The notes beneath the pieces were generated by a model. The model ran no database searches and had not been told where the DNA came from. It saw nothing but the letters and a program-made list of their open reading frames with translations. The position numbers and the translations under genes were made by a program. Shown here piece after piece: positions 37,218-46,605 of a DNA stretch of 64,000 nucleotides. The DNA comes from Ottowia beijingensis (lineage in GTDB: Bacteria; Pseudomonadota; Gammaproteobacteria; Burkholderiales; Burkholderiaceae_C), in the NCBI RefSeq assembly GCF_013423955.1, contig NZ_JACCKX010000001.1, forward strand, positions 2,294,001-2,358,000. Reading direction: 5' to 3'. Within the stretch, counting starts at the first letter, position 1. The number at the start of each line of letters is the position of its first letter.

Positions 37218-38465
37218 TTGGTCCTGAATTTCGTCTGGCTCTCCTTCTTCCTCAGCGCCATCGCCGTCGCGCTGGTGCAGACCTTTCAGGGTGATTTCAC
37301 GGTCTTTCCGCGCCTGATGACGGCGATGTTCGATGCCGCCAAGACCGGCTTCGACATCTCGCTTGGCCTGGTCGGCATCATGGCGCTGTGGCTGGGCTTC
37401 ATGAAGATCGGCGAGCGCGCGGGCATGGTGGATGCCTTTGCGCGCGGGGTGAACCCGGTGTTCCGCCACCTGTTTCCGGGCGTGCCGGCGGGGCACCCGG
37501 CGCAGGGCGCGGTGACGATGAACATCAGCGCCAACCTGCTGGGGCTGGACAACGCCGCCACGCCGCTGGGGCTGAAGGCGATGCAGGAGCTGCAGTCGCT
37601 CAACACACGGCCCGGCACCGCCACCAACGCGCAGATCATGTTCCTGGTGCTGAACACGGCGGGGCTGACGCTGATCCCCACCTCGGTCATCGCCATCCGG
37701 CAGACGATGGCCGTCAAGCAGGGGCTGGTGGGCTTCAACGCGGCCGACATCTTCTTGCCCACGCTCATCGTCACCGCCTGCGGGCTGTTGTCGGCGCTGG
37801 TGCTGGTAGCGGCGGTGCAGCGCATCTCGCTGTGGCGCGCCAGCCTGCTGGGGCCGCTGGCGGGCTTCGGGGCGGCGGTGGGGGCGCTGGTGTGGTGGCT
37901 GTCGCGCCTGCCGCCCGAGCAGGCGGCGCAGTGGATGGGGCTGATCGGCGCCGGCTTCATCCTGGCCGTGGTGGCGCTGTTTCTGGTGGCCGGCGCGCTG
38001 CGGCGGGTGGATGTGTACGAGGCGTTCGTCGATGGCGCGAAGGAGGGCTTTGGCGTGGCCGTGGGCATCATCCCCTACTTGGTGGCGATGCTGGTGGCGA
38101 TTGCCGTGTTCCGCGCGGCGGGGCTGATGGATTTGGCTGTGGGCGCCATCGGCGCGGCGGTGGCGGCGCTGGGGCTGCCGACCGACTTTCTGCCCGCCGT
38201 GCCGGTGGGGCTGATGAAGGTGCTGAGCGGCTCGGGCGCGCGCGGGTTGATGGTGGACGTGATGCAGGCGCACGGCGTCGATTCGTTCGCGGGCAAGCTG
38301 GCCGCCATCATCCAGGGCTCGACCGAGACCACCTTCTACGTGCTGGCGGTGTATTTCGGCAGCGTGGGCATCAAGAACACGCGCCACGCGTTGCCCTGCG
38401 CCCTGTTTGCCGACGCCGTGGGGCTGGTGGCGGCCATCGTTGTGGCCTACGCGTTCTTTGCCTGA
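37218..38465 (+). CDS. SpmA-SpmB-like fused nucleoside-recognition (Gate domain) membrane protein
   Basis: A 415-residue polytopic protein. The N-terminal half resembles SpmA (TMNISANLLGLDNAATPLGL, LVLNTAGLTLIPTSVIAIR) and the C-terminal half resembles SpmB (VYEAFVDGAKEGFGVAVGII, GSTETTFYVLAVYFGSVGIK). In Bacillus the two are separate spore-maturation genes; the fused form is common in non-sporing proteobacteria with unknown substrate. TTG start at 37218 preceded by AGGGAAA; no better ATG exists. Confidence 0.82.
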   Translation: MVLNFVWLSFFLSAIAVALVQTFQGDFTVFPRLMTAMFDAAKTGFDISLGLVGIMALWLGFMKIGERAGMVDAFARGVNPVFRHLFPGVPAGHPAQGAVTMNISANLLGLDNAATPLGLKAMQELQSLNTRPGTATNAQIMFLVLNTAGLTLIPTSVIAIRQTMAVKQGLVGFNAADIFLPTLIVTACGLLSALVLVAAVQRISLWRASLLGPLAGFGAAVGALVWWLSRLPPEQAAQWMGLIGAGFILAVVALFLVAGALRRVDVYEAFVDGAKEGFGVAVGIIPYLVAMLVAIAVFRAAGLMDLAVGAIGAAVAALGLPTDFLPAVPVGLMKVLSGSGARGLMVDVMQAHGVDSFAGKLAAIIQGSTETTFYVLAVYFGSVGIKNTRHALPCALFADAVGLVAAIVVAYAFFA

Positions 38466-38848
38466 TACCAATGCGCTGTCAAAAATGACGAATGACAAAT
38501 GACAAATGACTTCGCTGCGCTTCAATGACAAAAAGGCATTCGTCATTTGTCATGCGGCGCCAGACGCAGTCATTTGTCATCGTTCTGAACGCAAGACGGT
38601 ATGCGGGCTTCTCCCGCGCCGGCCCTGCATCCATGGGGGGACCTGTCAGATTTTTGCATCAAGAAAAACGGCTTCAGTGCCCGTTCATCGGGCGCAAGCA
38701 GCTCCTGTTTTCATATTGCAATACCGCGCCAAATAGCTATCGCTTGATTTCGAGCCTTGCGCGCTCTTGCGTGTGCCAGAACGGCGGCCAATGGCTTCGC
38801 TGCGCTTCCGCGGCCAGGGCTTGTTCGTCATGCCGGCGCCAGCCGGCG
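38466..38848. repeat. Repeat-filled intergenic region: family C blocks and an extended family A copy
   Basis: 383 bp with no supported gene. Holds TGACGAATGACAAATGACAA in short tandem form and inverted partner CATTCGTCATTTGTCAT (38484-38583). An extended family A copy follows at 38651-38752 (CAGTGCCCGTTCATCGGGCG, CAAGCAGCTCCTG, ACCGCGCCAAATAGCTAT), then a second family C block near 38810-38868. Confidence 0.75.
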
Positions 38849-39796
38849 TCATTCGTCATCCGTCATCTGCTTGAGCGCCAGCGCCCGCTCATACAGCGCA
38901 TTGCGCGGCGCGCCGGTGATCTCGGCGGCCAGCTTGACGGCGGTCTTGGTCGGCAACGCTGCCAGCAGCAGGCGCAGCACGCGCGCCTCGTCGCCCGGCG
39001 CGGCGGCGGCATCGGCCGGGTGCAGCACCAGGGCGAACTCGCCGCGCTGGCGTTGCGCGTCGGCGGCCAGCCAGGCGGGCAGCTCGGCGCAGGGCAGGGT
39101 GGCGATCTGCTCGAACTGCTTGGTCAGCTCGCGCCCCACCGTCACCGGCCGCGCGCCCAGGGCGGCCAGCGCATGGGCCAGCGCGGCGATGCGGTGCGGC
39201 GCCTCCAGCAGCACCACGGCGCGCGGTTCGGCCGCCAGCGCATCGACGGCGCTGGCGCGTTCGCCAGGCTTGGTGGGCAGAAAGCCGGCGAACACGAACT
39301 GCCCGTCGCCCGCCAGCCCGGCGGCGCTGATGGCCGTCGTCACGCTGCTGGCGCCCGGCAGCGGCACCACGCGCAGGCCGGCGGCGGCGCACGCGGCGGC
39401 CAGGCGCGCGCCGGGGTCGCTGACGGCGGGCGTGCCGGCGTCGCTGACGCAGGCCACGCGCTGGCCCGCCTGCAGCCGCGCGATCACGCCCTGCGCCGCC
39501 TCGGCCTCGTTGTGTTCGTGCAGGGCGATCAGCGGCTTGCCGTCCAGCCCGTAGGCGCGCAGCAGCGGCGCGGTGTGGCGCGTGTCCTCGCAGGCGATGG
39601 CGTCGGCCAGCGCCAGCACGTGCAGCGCGCGCAGCGTGATGTCGGCCAGGTTGCCGATGGGCGTGGCGACGACGTACAGCGCGCCGGCCGGATAATGCTG
39701 CGGCCCCGCGGCCTGCAGCGCGGCTTGCAGCGCGAGGTCGAACGAGGGTTTGCCGATGGGGGCGAAGTGGACATGGGATCGCTCAGCTAGCGCCAC
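38849..39796 (-). CDS. rsmI: 16S rRNA (cytidine(1402)-2'-O)-methyltransferase
   Basis: SAM-dependent tetrapyrrole-methylase-fold enzyme that 2'-O-methylates C1402 in the ribosomal P site. Motifs: [84 protein letters not shown]. Start is uncertain: no in-frame ATG precedes the core closely, so GTG at 39796 is proposed (about 315 residues). Divergent from yraN with 4 bp between the proposed starts. Confidence 0.9.
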   Translation of the reverse strand: MALAERSHVHFAPIGKPSFDLALQAALQAAGPQHYPAGALYVVATPIGNLADITLRALHVLALADAIACEDTRHTAPLLRAYGLDGKPLIALHEHNEAEAAQGVIARLQAGQRVACVSDAGTPAVSDPGARLAAACAAAGLRVVPLPGASSVTTAISAAGLAGDGQFVFAGFLPTKPGERASAVDALAAEPRAVVLLEAPHRIAALAHALAALGARPVTVGRELTKQFEQIATLPCAELPAWLAADAQRQRGEFALVLHPADAAAAPGDEARVLRLLLAALPTKTAVKLAAEITGAPRNALYERALALKQMTDDE

Positions 39797-39800
39797 GACG

Positions 39801-40192
39801 ATGGCACTGTGGAATTTCAATCGCGCCGCCGCCGGCGCCACCACCCGCGTGCGCGGCACCGCGGCCGAGGACGCCGCGCTGGCGCACCTGCTGCGCGCCG
39901 GCCTGACGCTGCTCGAGCGCAATTATCGAACCCCGGCCGCGGCGGCGGCGAGATCGACCTGGTGATGCGCGCGCCCGGCGGCACGCTGGTGTTCGTGGAG
40001 GTGCGCGCACGCGGCAGCGCCACGCACGGCGGCGCGGCCGCCAGCGTGGGCGCCAACAAGCAGCGCCGCATCGTGCTGGCCGCGCGCCACTACCTGTTGC
40101 GCCACCGCCAGCCGCCGCCGTGCCGCTTCGACGTGGTGGCCATCGAGGGTGATCGCATCGAGTGGATCAAGGGCGCTTTCGACGCTGGTTGA
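39801..40192 (+). CDS. yraN: YraN family (UPF0102) endonuclease-like protein, one frame break
   Basis: A 130-residue protein with the UPF0102 nuclease-like core: [40 protein letters not shown] (the D..ExK-like pattern), [18 protein letters not shown]. One C is missing in the run at 39931-39934, between NYRTP and GRGGGEIDL. The order rsmI / yraN / diaA / dolP matches the E. coli yra region (without lpoA), supporting the assignment. Biological role is not settled. Confidence 0.85.
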
Positions 40193-40618
40193 GTACCGAC
40201 TCGTACCGTTTTGCGTTCCAAGCGTTGGTTTTTGCGGATGACGCAATGACTTCGCCGCTGCGCGGCGTGATGACGAAATGACGCCCGTGATGCGCAAAAT
40301 GCCTCGCACGCGGCTGGCGTCATGGCGGCGCAGCCGCCGTCATGGAAGCGCAGCGAGGTCATTTCGTCATCGCCTCGCGCGCGAGAAGCTGTCTTCTTTG
40401 AGCGCGCAAAAGTATCAGACGCGCATCACCGCGGGGGCCGCCCAGCAGGCCCGCCAAGCACGGGCGGCCGCGGAGCAGGCCACTCGGGAACGCCGCGGTC
40501 GGACCTGCGCCGACCGCCAGCGTTGTCCCCTCCGGGGAAGGCGCCGAAGGCGACTCAGGGGAGCCTGTTGCTCCTAAATTTGCACCGAACGCGCGCTGCC
40601 GCGTTATGATCGGCGCCG
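40193..40618. repeat. Repeat-filled intergenic region: family C and family B blocks
   Basis: 425 bp without a supported gene. 40236-40380 is a family C block (GATGACGCAATGACTTCG, GTCATTTCGTCATCG). 40440-40575 is a family B block (GCGGCCGCGGAGCAGGCC, GCCAGCGTTGTCCCCTCCGG, GACTCAGGGG). Confidence 0.7.
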
Positions 40619-41212
40619 ATGCCCGAGCAACGCGTTCACCAGCAGTTCATCGACAGTGCCGACCTGAAGTACCAGTGGGCGCAGACCTTGGCACGCCCCA
40701 TCGACGAAGCCGCGCAGGCGCTGCTGGCCTGCGTCACCGGCGGCGGCAAGGTGCTGATCTGCGGCAACGGCGCCTCCGGCGCGCTGGCGCAGTACATGGC
40801 GGCGCTGATGGTGGGCGGGCTGGAGCGCGTGCGGCCCGAGCTGCCGGCGTTGGCGCTGGGCACCGACGCGGCCACGCTCACCGCCGTGGCGCGCCGCGGT
40901 GAATACGCCGATGCCTTTGCCGCCCAGGTGCGCGCGCTGGGCAGCGCGGGCGATGCGCTGCTGGTGCTGTCGTCCAACGGCCAGGCCGTGAACCTGGTGC
41001 GGGCCGCGCAGGCCGCGCACGAGCGCGACATGAGCGTGATCGCCCTCACGGGCCGCGGCGGCGGCGAGCTGGGCCACATGCTGCGCGACACCGACGTCCA
41101 CGTGTGCGTGCCGCACGAGCGCACGCCGCGCATCCACGAGGCGCACCAGCTGGTGCTGCACTGCCTGTGCGACGGCCTCGATCTGCAACTGCTTGGTGAC
41201 GAGGAGAGCCGA
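40619..41212 (+). CDS. diaA: SIS-domain protein DiaA/GmhA-type, no stop before dolP
   Basis: A 198-codon SIS phospho-sugar isomerase-fold protein: QFIDSADLKYQWAQTLARPI, GGGKVLICGNGASGALAQYM, LVLSSNGQAVNLVRAAQAA, VIALTGRGGGELG, RIHEAHQLVLHCLCDGLD. It resembles both DiaA, which activates DnaA in E. coli, and GmhA, a heptose isomerase; its position between yraN and dolP favours DiaA. The reading frame continues without a stop into dolP. Confidence 0.82.
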
Positions 41213-41991
41213 ATGAAACGTTTGAGTCTGCGCGCCGCGGCCTGTGCCACGCTGGTGCTGGCGGCCGGGCTGGCCGGCTGCGTGCCGGCCGCGCTGGTGG
41301 GTGGCGCCGTGGGGGCCGGCGCGCTGCTGATGACGGCCGACCGCCGCAGCGGCGAAACGCAGGAGGCCGACCGCACCATCGAGGCCGCCGCGGGCGACGC
41401 CGTGGTGCGTGCCCTGCCGGGCCGCGGCCACGTCAACATCACCAGCTATTACCGCAAGGTGCTGATCACCGGCGAAGTGCCGAGCGCGCAGGATAGCCAG
41501 CTGGTGGCCGCGCAGGTGCGCGCCGTGCCCGGCGTGGCGGGCGTGGTGAACGAGCTGGCGGTGATGCCCGAATCCAGCACGCTGCAGCGCTCCAACGACG
41601 GCCTGATCACCAGCAAGGTGCGCACCCGCCTGATGAACCAGAACGGCGTGCCCGCCGGCAGCATCCGCGTGACCACCGAACGCGGCACGACCTACCTGAT
41701 GGGCCGCCTGACGGCCACCGAAACCGCGCTGGCCACCGAGGTGGCGCGCCAGACCGATGGCGTGCAGCGCGTGGTGCGCGTGATCGACCTGATTGCCGAT
41801 CCGGCGGGGGCAGCAGCGTGACGACCAGCGCCGCGCCGGTGGCCGACCCGGCGGTGAGCGGCACGGCGGCGCCCACGCTGCCCGCCGCGGGCGACCAGGC
41901 CACGGGCGTGGTCGTCAGCCCGGTCACGCAGCCGGTGATCGAGCAGCCGCGCCCGCCGGTGCAGGTGCAGACGCTGCCGCCGATGAAATAG
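41213..41991 (+). CDS. dolP: BON-domain outer-membrane lipoprotein, one frame break
   Basis: Lipoprotein with signal and lipobox (MKRLSLRAAACATLVLAAGL..AGC) and two BON domains (NITSYYRKVLITGEVPSAQD.. and IRVTTERGTTYLMGRLTATE..). DolP supports outer-membrane integrity and BAM function in E. coli. One G is missing in the run at 41806-41810; repair adds a Pro/Thr/Val-rich tail (GGSSVTTSAAPVADPAVSG.. to LPPMK) ending at 41991. GAGGAGA before the ATG supports independent initiation. Confidence 0.85.
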
Positions 41992-42120
41992 CTCCCCCTG
42001 TGCCGCTGGCGCGACTTCCCCGGAGGGGGACAACGCTGGTGGCCGGCGCAGGTCCGGCCACGGCGTTCCCGAGCGGCCTGCTCCGCGGCCATTCGACTTG
42101 GGCGGGCTTGCTGCGCAGCC
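41992..42120. repeat. Family B repeat, copy 3
   Basis: CTCCCCCTGTGCCGCTGGCG, CCCCGGAGGGGGACAACGCT, GGCCTGCTCCGCGGCC. Inverted relative to the copies at 40440 and 43188. Confidence 0.6.
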
Positions 42121-42147
42121 CGCTTGTCTCGGCTTCGTCGCTGCGGC

Positions 42148-43065
42148 TTATTTCAACCGCTTGATGAGGCTGGAGGTGTCCCAGCGGCCGCCGCCCATCT
42201 GCTGCACGTCGGCGTAGAACTGATCCACCAGCGCGGTGACGGGCAGGCGGGCGCCGTTGCGCTTGGCTTCGTCGAGCACCAGGCCGAGGTCCTTGCGCAT
42301 CCAGTCGACGGCAAAGCCGAAGTCGAATTGGTCCTGCACCATGGTGGGGCCGCGGTTGTCGAGCTGCCAGCTCTGCGCCGCGCCCTTGCCGATGACGCCG
42401 AGCACCTGCGCCATGTCAAGCCCCGCGCGCTGGCCGAAGGCGATGGCCTCCGACAGGCCCTGCACCAGCCCGGCGATGCAGATCTGGTTGACCATCTTGG
42501 TCAATTGGCCGGCGCCGCTGGGGCCCATCAGCGTGAAGGCGCGCGAGAAGGCCATGGCCACGGGCTTCACGACATCGAACGCCGACGGATCGCCGCCGCA
42601 CATCACCGTCAGCAGGCCGTTCTGCGCGCCAGCCTGGCCGCCGGAAACCGGCGCGTCGATGAACTGCAGGCCGCGTGCGCGCGCTGCTTCGTCCAGCTCG
42701 CGCGCGACGTTGGCCGAGGCCGTGGTGTGGTCGACGAAGATGGCGCCGGGCTCCATGCCGGCCAGCGCGCCGGTGTCGGCCAGCACCACCTGACGCAGGT
42801 CGTCGTCGTTGCCGACGCAGCAGAACACGATGTCGGCACCCGCCGCAGCCAGCTTCGGCGTTTCGGCACTTTTCACCCTGCCGGTGCTCGCCAGCTGGGC
42901 GCAGAGCGCTTCGGATTTGGTAGCAGTGCGGTTGTAGACCGTTACCGTGTGACCCGCCATCGCCAGGTGTCCGGCCATGGGGTAGCCCATCACGCCCAGG
43001 CCCAGAAAGGCGACCTGGCGCGGCGCGGTGGATTCGTAGGTCTTGGCGTTGATGGTGGTGTTCAT
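42148..43065 (-). CDS. Beta-hydroxyacid dehydrogenase family (2-hydroxy-3-oxopropionate reductase-like)
   Basis: NAD(P)-dependent dehydrogenase, 305 residues. Rossmann motif VAFLGLGVMGYPMAGHLA, substrate-loop FIDAPVSGGQAGAQNGLL, catalytic Lys in GAGQLTKMVNQICIAGLVQG and the C-terminal KDLGLVLDEA. Typical members reduce tartronate semialdehyde or oxidise 3-hydroxyisobutyrate; the substrate cannot be told apart from sequence. Monocistronic, bounded by family B and family C repeats. Confidence 0.85.
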   Translation of the reverse strand: MNTTINAKTYESTAPRQVAFLGLGVMGYPMAGHLAMAGHTVTVYNRTATKSEALCAQLASTGRVKSAETPKLAAAGADIVFCCVGNDDDLRQVVLADTGALAGMEPGAIFVDHTTASANVARELDEAARARGLQFIDAPVSGGQAGAQNGLLTVMCGGDPSAFDVVKPVAMAFSRAFTLMGPSGAGQLTKMVNQICIAGLVQGLSEAIAFGQRAGLDMAQVLGVIGKGAAQSWQLDNRGPTMVQDQFDFGFAVDWMRKDLGLVLDEAKRNGARLPVTALVDQFYADVQQMGGGRWDTSSLIKRLK

Positions 43066-43082
43066 GCGGGGACTCCGGAAGC

Positions 43083-43303
43083 GAATGACGAATGACTTGG
43101 CAGGTGGCGCGACATCGAAGATCGGTGCGGCGCGTCGCCGACGTGCGGCGATTCATTGTGTCATCGACCGGCTGACTCGCCCGATTCCAAGGGCCGCGGA
43201 GCAGGCCGCGCCAGCGAACGCCGTGGCCGGGGTCTCCCCGGCCACTGGCGTTGTCCCCCTCCCGCAGGAGAGGGGAAGCGGCGTCAGCCGCTCAGGGGGT
43301 GTC
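43083..43303. repeat. Family C remnant and family B repeat, copy 4
   Basis: GCGAATGACGAATGACTTGG at 43081-43100 is a short family C unit. 43188-43303 is family B: GGGCCGCGGAGCAGGCCGCG, GCGAACGCCGTGGCCGG, GCGTTGTCCCCCTCCCG, GTCAGCCGCTCAGGGGG. Confidence 0.65.
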
Positions 43304-44438
43304 ACACGATCTGCAGGTGCTCGGTGCCGGCGGCCAGGTCGAGCGACTTGGCGCGCTTGCTGGTCAGCTTGATCTGCAGGCGCAGGTCGTTGGCCGAGTC
43401 GGCGTTGCGCAGCGCGTCCTCGTAGCTGATCAGGTTGGCCTCGAAGGCGTCGAACAGGGCCTGGTCGAAGGTCTGCATGCCCAGTTCGCGGCTCTTCTTC
43501 ATGATCTCCTTGATCTCGCCCACCTCGCCCTTGAAGATCAGGTCGCTGATCAAAGGCGAGTTGAGCATGATCTCGACCACGGCGGTGCGGCCCTTGCCCT
43601 CCTGCTTGGCGATCAGGCGCTGCGAGATCAGTGCGCGCAGGTTCAGCGACAAGTCCATCAGCAGCTGCTGGCGGCGCTCTTCGGGGAAGAAGTTGATGAT
43701 GCGGTCGAGCGCCTGGTTGGCGCTGTTGGCGTGCAGCGTGGCCAGGCACAGGTGGCCGGTTTCGGCGAAGGCGACGGCGTGCTCCATCGTTTCGCGGTCG
43801 CGGATCTCGCCCATCAGGATGACATCGGGCGCCTGGCGCAGCGTGTTCTTCAGCGCCGCTTCCCAGTCTTCGGTGTCCAGCCCCACCTCGCGCTGGGTGA
43901 CGATGCAGTTCTTGTGCGGGTGCACGAATTCGACCGGGTCCTCGATCGTGATGATGTGGCCCTGGCTGTTGACGTTGCGCCAGTCCACCATGGCCGCCAG
44001 CGTGGTCGACTTGCCCGAGCCGGTGGCGCCGACCAGGATGGTCAGGCCGCGCTTGGACATGGCCACGTCCTTCAGGATCTGCGGCATGCCCAGGGTGTCG
44101 ATGGTGGGCAGTTCCTGCGGAATCACCCGCATCACCATGCCCATGTGCCCCTGCTGCACGAAGGCGTTGCAGCGAAAGCGCCCGATGCCCGCGGGCGAGA
44201 TGGCGAAGTTGCACTCCTTGGTGCGTTCGAACTCGGCCGCCTGCTTGTCGTTCATCACGCTGCGCACCAGCGCCAGCGTGTGGCCGGCGGTCAGGTTCTG
44301 CGACGACACCTTGGTGACCTTGCCGTCGACCTTGATGGCGGGCGGAAAGTCGGCCGTGATGAACAGGTCGCTGCCCTTGCGCTGCAGCATCAGCTTGAGC
44401 AGGTCGTTGATGAATTTACTGGCCTGATCGCGTTCCAT
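43302..44438 (-). CDS. pilU: Type IV pilus retraction ATPase PilU
   Basis: Secretion-ATPase-superfamily motor working with PilT in pilus retraction, 378 residues. Walker A GATGSGKSTTLAAM, Asp box IITIEDPVEFVHPHK, Walker B region PDVILMGEIRDRETMEHAV, His box ETGHLCLATLHANSANQAL. The N-terminus (LLKLMLQRKGSDLFITADFP) and C-terminal extension are PilU-like and longer than PilT. About 190 bp downstream of pilT in the same direction. Confidence 0.93.
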   Translation of the reverse strand: MERDQASKFINDLLKLMLQRKGSDLFITADFPPAIKVDGKVTKVSSQNLTAGHTLALVRSVMNDKQAAEFERTKECNFAISPAGIGRFRCNAFVQQGHMGMVMRVIPQELPTIDTLGMPQILKDVAMSKRGLTILVGATGSGKSTTLAAMVDWRNVNSQGHIITIEDPVEFVHPHKNCIVTQREVGLDTEDWEAALKNTLRQAPDVILMGEIRDRETMEHAVAFAETGHLCLATLHANSANQALDRIINFFPEERRQQLLMDLSLNLRALISQRLIAKQEGKGRTAVVEIMLNSPLISDLIFKGEVGEIKEIMKKSRELGMQTFDQALFDAFEANLISYEDALRNADSANDLRLQIKLTSKRAKSLDLAAGTEHLQIV

Positions 44439-44632
44439 GGTTTCTTTCCTTAGTGGGCGCCTTGGGGGCGCTCCGGCTGAGTTCTACGGGCATCGGCGGA
44501 CGAAGACGTCCAGCGGCCGCGGAGCAGGCCATGCCAGTGCGCCCGTGGAAGGGCTTGGCCCGCCCGCTGGGCGCGCCCCCGGACGGGGGTGGCGGAACAG
44601 TGCGAAGCATGTGGAGCCTGGGGGCGATTTGA
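44439..44632. repeat. pilT-pilU intergenic segment with family B repeat, copy 5
   Basis: Contains GGCCGCGGAGCAGGCCATGC at 44514-44533 and a CCCCCGGACGGGGGTGG palindrome. No gene seen. Confidence 0.5.
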
Positions 44633-45676
44633 TTACCCTGGGAAGTTTTCCGGAATCTTCGCCTTCGACCGCGCCTCGGCCGGGCTGATCACGTTGCGGC
44701 GCACCAGCTCGGTCAGGTTCTGGTCCAGCGTCTGCATGCCCATGGCGTTGCCGGTCTGGATGGATGAGTACATCTGCGCCACCTTGGCCTCGCGGATCAG
44801 GTTGCGGATGGCGGGGGTGCCCAGCATGATCTCGTGCGCCGCCACACGGCCGTTGCCGTCCTTGGTCTTGCACAGCGTCTGCGAGATCACCGCCACCAGC
44901 GATTCCGAGAGCATGGCGCGCACCATCTCCTTTTCTTCGGCGGGGAACACGTCGATGATGCGGTCCACCGTCTTGGCGGCCGACGAGGTGTGCAGCGTGC
45001 CGAACACCAGGTGGCCGGTTTCGGCTGCCGTCATGGCCAGGCGGATGGTTTCCAGGTCGCGCATCTCGCCCACCAGAATGCAGTCCGGGTCCTCGCGCAG
45101 GGCCGAGCGCAGGGCGTTGGCGAAGCTGTGCGTCATCGGCCCCACTTCGCGCTGGTTGATCAGGCACTTCTTGGATTCGTGCACGAATTCGATCGGGTCT
45201 TCCACCGTCAGCACGTGGCCGTATTCGGACTCGTTCAGGTGGTTGATCATGGCCGCCAGCGTGGTGGACTTGCCGGAACCCGTGGGCCCGGTCACCAGCA
45301 CCATGCCGCGGGGCTTGAGCGACAGGTCGCCGAAAATCTTGGGTGCGTTGAGCTGCTCCAGCGTCAGGATCTTGCTGGGAATCGTCCGCAGCACGCCGGC
45401 GGCGCCGCGGTTCTGGTTGAAGGCGTTGACGCGAAAGCGCGCCAGGCCCTCGATCTCGAACGAGAAATCCACCTCCAGGTTTTCTTCGTACACCTTGCGC
45501 TGGGTGTCGTTCATGATGTCGTACAGCATCGCGAACACCTGCTTGTGGTCGAGCGGGTCCACGTTCAGGCGGCGCACGTCGCCGTGCACGCGGATCATGG
45601 GCGGCAGCCCGGCCGACAGGTGCAGGTCGGAAGCCTTGTTCTTGACGCTGAAAGCCAGCAACTGGGTAATGTCCAC
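44633..45676 (-). CDS. pilT: Type IV pilus retraction ATPase PilT
   Basis: Hexameric pilus-retraction motor, 347 residues, normal length. Walker A TGPTGSGKSTTLAAM, VLTVEDPIEFVHESK, Walker B CILVGEMRDLETIRLAM, His box GHLVFGTLHTSSAAKTV, and the C-terminal AIRNLIREAKVAQMYSSIQT characteristic of PilT. N-terminal DITQLLAFSVKNKASDLHLS also fits. Divergent from yggS by 60 bp, an arrangement common in betaproteobacteria. Confidence 0.95.
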   Translation of the reverse strand: MDITQLLAFSVKNKASDLHLSAGLPPMIRVHGDVRRLNVDPLDHKQVFAMLYDIMNDTQRKVYEENLEVDFSFEIEGLARFRVNAFNQNRGAAGVLRTIPSKILTLEQLNAPKIFGDLSLKPRGMVLVTGPTGSGKSTTLAAMINHLNESEYGHVLTVEDPIEFVHESKKCLINQREVGPMTHSFANALRSALREDPDCILVGEMRDLETIRLAMTAAETGHLVFGTLHTSSAAKTVDRIIDVFPAEEKEMVRAMLSESLVAVISQTLCKTKDGNGRVAAHEIMLGTPAIRNLIREAKVAQMYSSIQTGNAMGMQTLDQNLTELVRRNVISPAEARSKAKIPENFPG

Positions 45677-45736
45677 GGCGAAGCCCCAATAGGAAACAGT
45701 GAAACCAAGGTTTCAGTTTGATACGCTGCGGGCATT

Positions 45737-46426
45737 ATGACGACCATCGCCCGCAACCTCCAAGACGTGCGTGCACGGATCGCCACAGCCTGCCAGCTCG
45801 CCGGGCGCAACGTGGAAGATGTCACATTGCTGGCGGTCTCCAAGACCTTCGGCGCCGAGGCGGTGCGCCGCCGCCGGCGCCGGGCAGCGCGCCTTCGGCG
45901 AAAACTACGTGCAGGAGGGCATCGACAAGATCGCACAGCTGCGCGACCTGGCGCTGGCGTGGCATTGCATCGGCCCGCTGCAGAGCAACAAGACGCGCCT
46001 GGTGGCCGAGCACTTCGACTGGGTGCACACGGTGGACCGGCTGAAAATTGCCGAGCGCCTGTCGGCCCAGCGGCCCGAGGGCTGGCGCCGCTGAACGTGT
46101 GCATCCAGGTCAACATCGACGGCGGTCCGACCAAGTCCGGCGTGGCACCCGCCGAGGCGCTGGCGCTGGCCCGCGCCGTGGCTGCCCTGCCGCGCCTTGC
46201 GCTGCGCGGGCTGATGACGATCCCCGAGCCTGCTCCTGATTTCGAAGCTGCTTGCGCTGTCCACGCAAGGGCCAGGGCGCTTTTTGATCAGTTGAATGCC
46301 GAAGGGCTGGGGCTCGACACCCTGTCGATGGGCATGAGCGCCGACCTGGAAGCCGCGGTGGCGGCCGGCAGCACGATGGTGCGTATCGGCACGGCCATCT
46401 TCGGCGTGCGGGCCAGAAGCGCCTGA
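45737..46426 (+). CDS. yggS: YggS/PLPBP-type pyridoxal phosphate homeostasis protein, two frame breaks
   Basis: PLP-binding TIM-barrel protein controlling vitamin B6 and amino-acid homeostasis. It shows the PLP-Lys region DVTLLAVSKTFGAEAVR, GQRAFGENYVQEGIDKI, WHCIGPLQSNKTR, NVCIQVNIDGGPTKSGV and LSMGMSADLEAAVAAGSTMV. Near 45865 there is one extra base (or two missing) in the CGCCGCCGCC run; near 46079-46081 one G is missing. About 230 residues after repair. Bases 46236-46297 closely match family A while still encoding a plausible YggS sequence (DFEAACAVHARARALFDQ). Confidence 0.87.
   Translation: MTTIARNLQDVRARIATACQLAGRNVEDVTLLAVSKTFGAEAVRRRRRRAARLRRKLRAGGHRQDRTAARPGAGVALHRPAAEQQDAPGGRALRLGAHGGPAENCRAPVGPAARGLAPLNVCIQVNIDGGPTKSGVAPAEALALARAVAALPRLALRGLMTIPEPAPDFEAACAVHARARALFDQLNAEGLGLDTLSMGMSADLEAAVAAGSTMVRIGTAIFGVRARSA
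46236..46297. repeat. Family A-like sequence inside yggS (possible)
   Basis: Minus strand: TGATCAAAAAGCGCCCTGGC, then GGACAGCGCAAGCAGCTTCG. Resembles family A over about 55 bp, but the encoded peptide is also family-like, so resemblance by chance cannot be excluded. Confidence 0.4.
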
Positions 46427-46605
46427 TGGCCGTGCCTGGCCACTGCTCCTCAATGCCTGTCCTCGGCACGTCGTGGCCAGTCTGCCGAAGGTTTGTCCGG
46501 TGGGCTGGCTGAGCGCATGGCGATTGTTTACATTAAATGCTGGGTGGCCGACTGCGAAAAAGCGTCGCCTCCGAGGGCATCACATTGCATGAGAAGGGAG
46601 TGAGA

